Source: Spirochaetota bacterium | GTDB lineage: Bacteria; Spirochaetota; Spirochaetia; Treponematales; Breznakiellaceae | Length of the DNA: 9,694 bases | NCBI GenBank assembly: GCA_023406985.1 | Contig: JAEXTK010000017.1 | Coordinates: 1-9,694, forward strand | Reading direction: 5' to 3' | In this document: positions 6,927 through 9,694 of the stretch, piece after piece | How positions within the stretch are numbered: position 1 is the first letter of the stretch | Layout of the letters: each line of letters starts with the position of its first letter | Position numbers and translations under genes: made by a program | The notes under the pieces: generated by a model | What the model was told of the DNA's origin: nothing | The model's input: only the letters and a program-made list of their open reading frames with translations | Databases searched by the model: none

Positions 6927-7021
6927 CCCTTCGATTCGATGAGGATGGCCACGCCGTCCAGTATCCGGTCCAGGCCGAAGCGGAAGGCGGCCGCCGGGTC
7001 GCCGACGGCTTGGTAGGCCTC
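6914..7021 (-). pseudogene. C-terminal remnant of a TetR/AcrR-family regulator
   Basis: Read on the minus strand, the frame ending at TGA (6916-6914) encodes EAYQAVGDPAAAF then RFGLDRILDGVAILIESK and KGKNA. GDPxAxFxFGLDRxLDG close to the stop is a familiar C-terminal pattern of TetR/AcrR repressors. Only about 36 residues are recognisable; the DNA-binding N-terminus and the rest of the ligand domain are absent. The frame stays open to an ATG at 7087, but that part (SSPNSSIGRREAVPQGSAAG) does not look like TetR and overlaps the promoter and ribosome site of the plus-strand lipoprotein gene. I read it as a deletion scar left when the neighbouring gene came next to it. With the terminator and promoter it accounts for the whole 248-base gap (6842-7089). 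Confidence 0.6.
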
Positions 7022-7036
7022 GCCGGCGGCGCTCCC

Positions 7037-7066
7037 TTGCGGTACTGCCTCGCGCCTCCCTATACT
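7037..7066 (+). promoter_or_regulatory. Candidate promoter of the C45-GyrI lipoprotein gene
   Basis: TTGCGG (7037-7042), 18-base spacer and TATACT (7061-7066). A transcript from about 7073 would have a leader of about 17 bases containing the AGGAGG site. It lies in the upstream end of the TetR remnant frame. Confidence 0.5.
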
Positions 7067-7077
7067 CGAATTCGGTG

Positions 7078-7083
7078 AGGAGG
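7078..7083 (+). promoter_or_regulatory. Ribosome-binding site AGGAGG that fixes the C45-GyrI lipoprotein start
   Basis: AGGAGG six bases before the ATG at 7090. It rules out the in-frame GTG at 7075, which overlaps the site. Confidence 0.8.
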
Positions 7084-7089
7084 TCATCG

Positions 7090-8754
7090 ATGCCGACGCG
7101 GAACGAAAAACGCTCGGCCTCGCGCGCGCGGCCGGCGATTTTGGCGGCCCTCTGCCTGCTATGCGCAGGCGGATGCGGCGATTCCCGAAACGCCGCAGGT
7201 ATCGCCGTAACCGAAACCAGAACCTACGGCAAGGGACAACTTCGCGTCATCGGCGGTATCCCCTTCCTGAAGCTCTCCGGATCCAGCGCCGAGATGGGCG
7301 AACAATACGGGGTCCTGCTCAAGAAAGAAATAGCCGAAGCGTACAAGGCCGTCCCCGGCTTGGACAATCGCGCGGATAGGGAGGGAAATATACCGCGGCT
7401 GGAGAAATGCCTGCCGCCCGAATACGCGCGCTTCCTGAAAGGCATCGCCCGAGGATCGGGCAAGGATTATTATCAGGTTCTGAAAGCCGCCTACACCGCG
7501 TACGAGACCTTCCCGGGCTTGTTTTGCTCGTCCGTCCTGATCAAAGTGAACGGCCCGGGAGGCAAAAGTCAGTTGCTCCACGCCAAGAACCTGGACAACG
7601 GTTCTCCCACGGGCGAAGGTCAGGCCGTGGTCGAATTCAATCCCGAAGGAGCGTACTCCTACCTCGTCACGGAAGTCATCGGGTTCGGCGCCTGCGACGG
7701 CATGAACGAGGAAGGCATCTCGCTGTCCATCGACAGCGGCGGCCAAGGCGCTCGGAGCGCTTTCCCCGATAATGCGGTCCTGACCGCGAAAATGCACGAG
7801 ATCTTCGCCTCGGCGAGGAACGCGGCGGAGGCGAAGGCTCGTCTGAAGGATTACGCCTGCGACGCGGAAATGATCCTCATCCTCGGCAGCGGATCGGAAA
7901 ACGACGGCATCGTCTTCGACATCTCCTATGAGAAGATCCGGGAGACCCGCCTGGGCGGCCAACCGAACCTCTTCGTCACGAACACGTTCTTGAGCCCCGA
8001 TTTCACGCCGCCGGACCGTTTGCGCGAGTGCCCGCGGTACGCGATCATCGACGGATACATGAAACGCGGCGCGGTGAATAATCTCGATGATCTCATCGCG
8101 ATGATGTCCGATCCGGGAACGACCTACGGGGTGAACAACTACCAGACCAAACATGCCGCGGTCTACGATCCGCGGAACAAAACCGCGTACCTGGCGTTCG
8201 CCGACAGCTACGCGGCCTGGGGGCGGTGGCTCGCATACGATTGGCGGAGCGATACGGTGCGCCCGTATCGCGACCGGTCGGGAGAAACCGGCCCCGTATC
8301 GTTGCGGAGAACCGCCGCTCGCGAAGTCGCTTCCATTCGCGCCACGGTGATGAGGGACGAGGACCAAGATGCCCTCTGGGATGAACTGAACGCGTTCCTG
8401 AAACGGAACGGCATCGGGTCTACGGCGCCCGCGTATACCCTAAGCCATCGGACGGAGGGGGCGTTCGACCTGGAGGTGGTCCAGCCCGTGGACCGGGAAG
8501 CTCCCGGCGCTCCGCGGGTCAGGTTCTCCACGGCGCGATCGATGAAGTTGGCCTGCGTTACGCAGAAGGGGCCGTATAAGACCCTCGCGTGCGGCTACTA
8601 TGCCCTCAACCGGTGGCTGGCCGATAACGGCTATACCGCGAGCGGGCCGATGCGGAGAACCTGGCTGAAGGGCAGCTGGAACGAGAGCGATCAGCGGGAA
8701 TGGCTCACGGAAATCAGCGTGCCCGTCGAGCGAAAACCCGGGAAACGGCGATGA
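7090..8754 (+). CDS. Lipoprotein: C45-type Ntn hydrolase (acyltransferase/amidase-like) fused to a GyrI-like domain
   Basis: 554 residues. A basic N-terminus and hydrophobic stretch end in LLCAGGC, a relaxed lipobox with Cys29, so a membrane-anchored exported protein is likely. Residues about 55-380 resemble the peptidase C45 / acyl-CoA:6-APA acyltransferase fold: GEQYG (70-74), KGIARGSG, the likely nucleophile Cys146 in LFCSS, LLHAKNLDNG (162-171), GMNEEGI (204-210) and VTNTF (296-300). The family self-cleaves before the Cys and acts on amide bonds. After a linker, residues about 448-547 look like a GyrI-like (AraC effector-binding) domain: FDLEVVQPV (459-467), TQKGPYKTL (491-499), NRWLADNGY, SGPMRR and WLTEISVPV (538-546), where the family usually has TEI.IPV. 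GyrI-like domains bind, and in some proteins hydrolyse, small molecules, and are normally cytoplasmic. Substrate unknown. The C45 call is moderately sure, the GyrI call fairly sure. Confidence 0.8.
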   Translation: MPTRNEKRSASRARPAILAALCLLCAGGCGDSRNAAGIAVTETRTYGKGQLRVIGGIPFLKLSGSSAEMGEQYGVLLKKEIAEAYKAVPGLDNRADREGNIPRLEKCLPPEYARFLKGIARGSGKDYYQVLKAAYTAYETFPGLFCSSVLIKVNGPGGKSQLLHAKNLDNGSPTGEGQAVVEFNPEGAYSYLVTEVIGFGACDGMNEEGISLSIDSGGQGARSAFPDNAVLTAKMHEIFASARNAAEAKARLKDYACDAEMILILGSGSENDGIVFDISYEKIRETRLGGQPNLFVTNTFLSPDFTPPDRLRECPRYAIIDGYMKRGAVNNLDDLIAMMSDPGTTYGVNNYQTKHAAVYDPRNKTAYLAFADSYAAWGRWLAYDWRSDTVRPYRDRSGETGPVSLRRTAAREVASIRATVMRDEDQDALWDELNAFLKRNGIGSTAPAYTLSHRTEGAFDLEVVQPVDREAPGAPRVRFSTARSMKLACVTQKGPYKTLACGYYALNRWLADNGYTASGPMRRTWLKGSWNESDQREWLTEISVPVERKPGKRR

Positions 8755-8854
8755 GCCGGCAATACCGTGAGCCTGGGCTGAGCAACTCGGAGCGACGCGG
8801 GCCTTGTGATCCGTTTGCCTTGCCGATCACGACCGTTTCGACTTGACGGTCTTC

Positions 8855-8868
8855 ATGCCTATAGGCAT
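8855..8868. repeat. Perfect 14-bp palindrome upstream of the FISUMP lipoprotein gene
   Basis: ATGCCTATAGGCAT reads the same on both strands. It is followed by an AT-rich stretch with TATATAAAAA (8874-8883) and preceded by TTGACG (8843-8848), but the distance between these boxes (about 25) is too long for a normal sigma-70 promoter. It could be an operator in the FISUMP leader. The rest of the 217-base gap (8755-8971) holds only a weak hairpin, GTGATC/GATCAC (8806-8811 with 8825-8830). Confidence 0.45.
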
Positions 8869-8962
8869 TTTCATATATAAAAACTTACCATATGCCGTCG
8901 AGCCGCAGGGCTTCGATGCAGGAACGGTTCTGGGCAACGTCCGAGGGTCGCTCGGGAGCCGT

Positions 8963-8967
8963 GGAGG
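8963..8967 (+). promoter_or_regulatory. Ribosome-binding site GGAGG that fixes the FISUMP GTG start
   Basis: GGAGG four bases before GTG at 8972. The start it selects places a complete lipoprotein signal peptide at the N-terminus; the frame upstream to 8843 has no such signal. Confidence 0.7.
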
Positions 8968-8971
8968 TTAC

Positions 8972-9601
8972 GTGAGGCGAGCGAGCCGGTTTGCGTGGAT
9001 ACCCATACCCCTGATATGCGCGTCCGTCGCTATCTTAGCGGCCTGCGCTGTTTCGGCGACGGAAGAGTATCCAGCGGATCGCGTGACGATCGCGGGAAAG
9101 GACTATCCGACCGTAACCATCGGCGGAACGACCTGGACGGCGTCGAATTATGCCGGGCCGGGCGGCATCCCTTATCGTCCTGGGCAGGAGAAACCCGAAT
9201 ATGGCCGCTACTACACCTTAGCCGAGGTCCAGGGCATCGAACTCCCTTCCGGTTGGAGAATTCCCACGCGGGAGGATTACGTTGCCCTTGCCGAAAGCCA
9301 GGGGGTCGTCTTTTCCTCGGGCGCGGCGCACAACCAAGCGGCCATCGGCAGCCTGTTGTCGACGACGCATTGGGCGAACTATCCGGGCAATAATTCCTCA
9401 GGCTTCAACGCCTATCCTGCCGGCACCGGCTTTTATGATACGGAGCCGCTGGATGGCGATATCTGCGAATTCTGGACGATCACCGGCGTATCGGTGAGCA
9501 TTCAGGAAGCCGTCACGAGCCGCACCCATCGGATCGTCTTCTTCGACAGTACCGCTCCGGATGGCTGGAGATTCAACGTGAGATTCGTCAAGGACCATTG
9601 A
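8972..9601 (+). CDS. FISUMP-domain lipoprotein
   Basis: 209 residues from the GTG start. The signal peptide (RRASRF, then a hydrophobic stretch) ends in the clear lipobox ILAAC with Cys25, so the protein is probably lipid-anchored at the cell surface or in the periplasm. The mature part is one FISUMP (Fibrobacter succinogenes major paralogous) domain from about 46 to the end: VTIGGTTWTASNY (48-60), GRYYTLAEVQ, LPSGWRIPTREDY, LLSTTHWANY, a Gly/Asn-rich SGFNAYPAG segment, FWTITG and a closing GWRFNVRFVKDH, which matches the family's usual end with VR.VKD. FISUMP proteins are surface or secreted proteins of unproven molecular function, often found in large families in polymer-degrading or gut bacteria. 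No enzyme activity is assigned. Alone in its transcription unit; GC hairpins follow the stop. Confidence 0.88.
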   Translation: MRRASRFAWIPIPLICASVAILAACAVSATEEYPADRVTIAGKDYPTVTIGGTTWTASNYAGPGGIPYRPGQEKPEYGRYYTLAEVQGIELPSGWRIPTREDYVALAESQGVVFSSGAAHNQAAIGSLLSTTHWANYPGNNSSGFNAYPAGTGFYDTEPLDGDICEFWTITGVSVSIQEAVTSRTHRIVFFDSTAPDGWRFNVRFVKDH

Positions 9602-9618
9602 CCGAGCCGCCTCCAATG

Positions 9619-9685
9619 CGTGCCGCCCGGCGGGAACGCGGGCACGGCCTCGGGACTACAGCCGCGGGCGGGGGTGCCGCCCCCG
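9619..9685 (+). terminator. GC hairpins after the FISUMP gene, possible terminator
   Basis: CGTGCC (9619-9624) pairs with GGCACG (9641-9646), and CGGGGG (9669-9674) pairs with CCCCCG (9680-9685) around a 5-base loop. Neither is followed by a T-run inside the window, so this is a structural observation more than a proven terminator. No coding frame is recognised between 9602 and 9694. Confidence 0.3.
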
Positions 9686-9694
9686 GCAACCGGG

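Noticed and set aside
6914..7087. Minus-strand 57-codon frame from ATG 7087 as an intact small gene
   Set aside because: No ribosome site was identified for it, its start overlaps the neighbour's promoter and ribosome site, and only its C-terminal part resembles a known family, so a remnant is the better reading.
7159..8367. Minus-strand frame of 402 codons opposite the C45-GyrI gene
   Set aside because: Shadow frame of a GC-rich gene; no signal peptide or family motif, and the plus strand has a clear lipoprotein signal and domains.
8806..8830. Hairpin GTGATC/GATCAC after the C45-GyrI gene as a terminator
   Set aside because: Six-pair stem with a 13-base loop and no T-run; too weak to call.
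8843..8971. TTG-started N-terminal extension of the FISUMP protein
   Set aside because: No ribosome site, it covers the palindrome and AT-rich leader, and it would bury the lipoprotein signal inside the protein.

Overview
The window is a GC-rich, densely coded stretch of bacterial chromosome. The best guess for its source is a high-GC member of the Spirochaetota: the second chemoreceptor has the AMNAAIEAAHAGD hairpin typical of Treponema/Spirochaeta receptors, secreted proteins are lipoproteins, and there is a FISUMP lipoprotein and a 6-TM HisKA_2 kinase. This assignment is inference from family resemblance. No rRNA, tRNA, CRISPR array, transposase or phage gene was seen.

Layout, left to right. 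(1) A HAMP-type methyl-accepting chemotaxis protein on the minus strand, whose C-terminus is cut off by the window start. (2) Divergent from it, a secreted GH5 (subfamily-2-like) endoglucanase whose promoter lies so close to its ATG that the mRNA may be leaderless. (3) A MarR-family regulator on the minus strand, divergent from a small DUF1801/YdhG-like protein. The two share a 37-bp near-perfect palindrome that contains both candidate -10 boxes. (4) After a cluster of GC hairpins, a six-TM HisKA_2 histidine kinase, followed on the same strand by a six-TM, HAMP-less chemoreceptor; their membrane modules look alike. (5) A gene-poor patch with a terminator-like structure and the decayed C-terminal tail of a TetR-type regulator on the minus strand. 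(6) A lipoprotein that appears to fuse a C45-type Ntn hydrolase to a C-terminal GyrI-like ligand-binding domain. (7) A FISUMP-domain lipoprotein starting at GTG behind a leader with a perfect 14-bp palindrome. (8) GC hairpins at the window end.

Taken together the genes are mainly sensory (two chemoreceptors, one histidine kinase, one MarR) and cell-envelope or secreted (endoglucanase, two lipoproteins). A lifestyle of sensing and breaking down polymers in the surroundings would fit, but only the GH5 substrate class is well supported. Most genes seem to be single transcription units with their own promoters; the kinase and second chemoreceptor are adjacent but separated by an AT-rich promoter region. 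The most unusual items are the C45-GyrI lipoprotein fusion, the symmetric MarR operator/promoter palindrome, the possibly leaderless cellulase and the TetR remnant.
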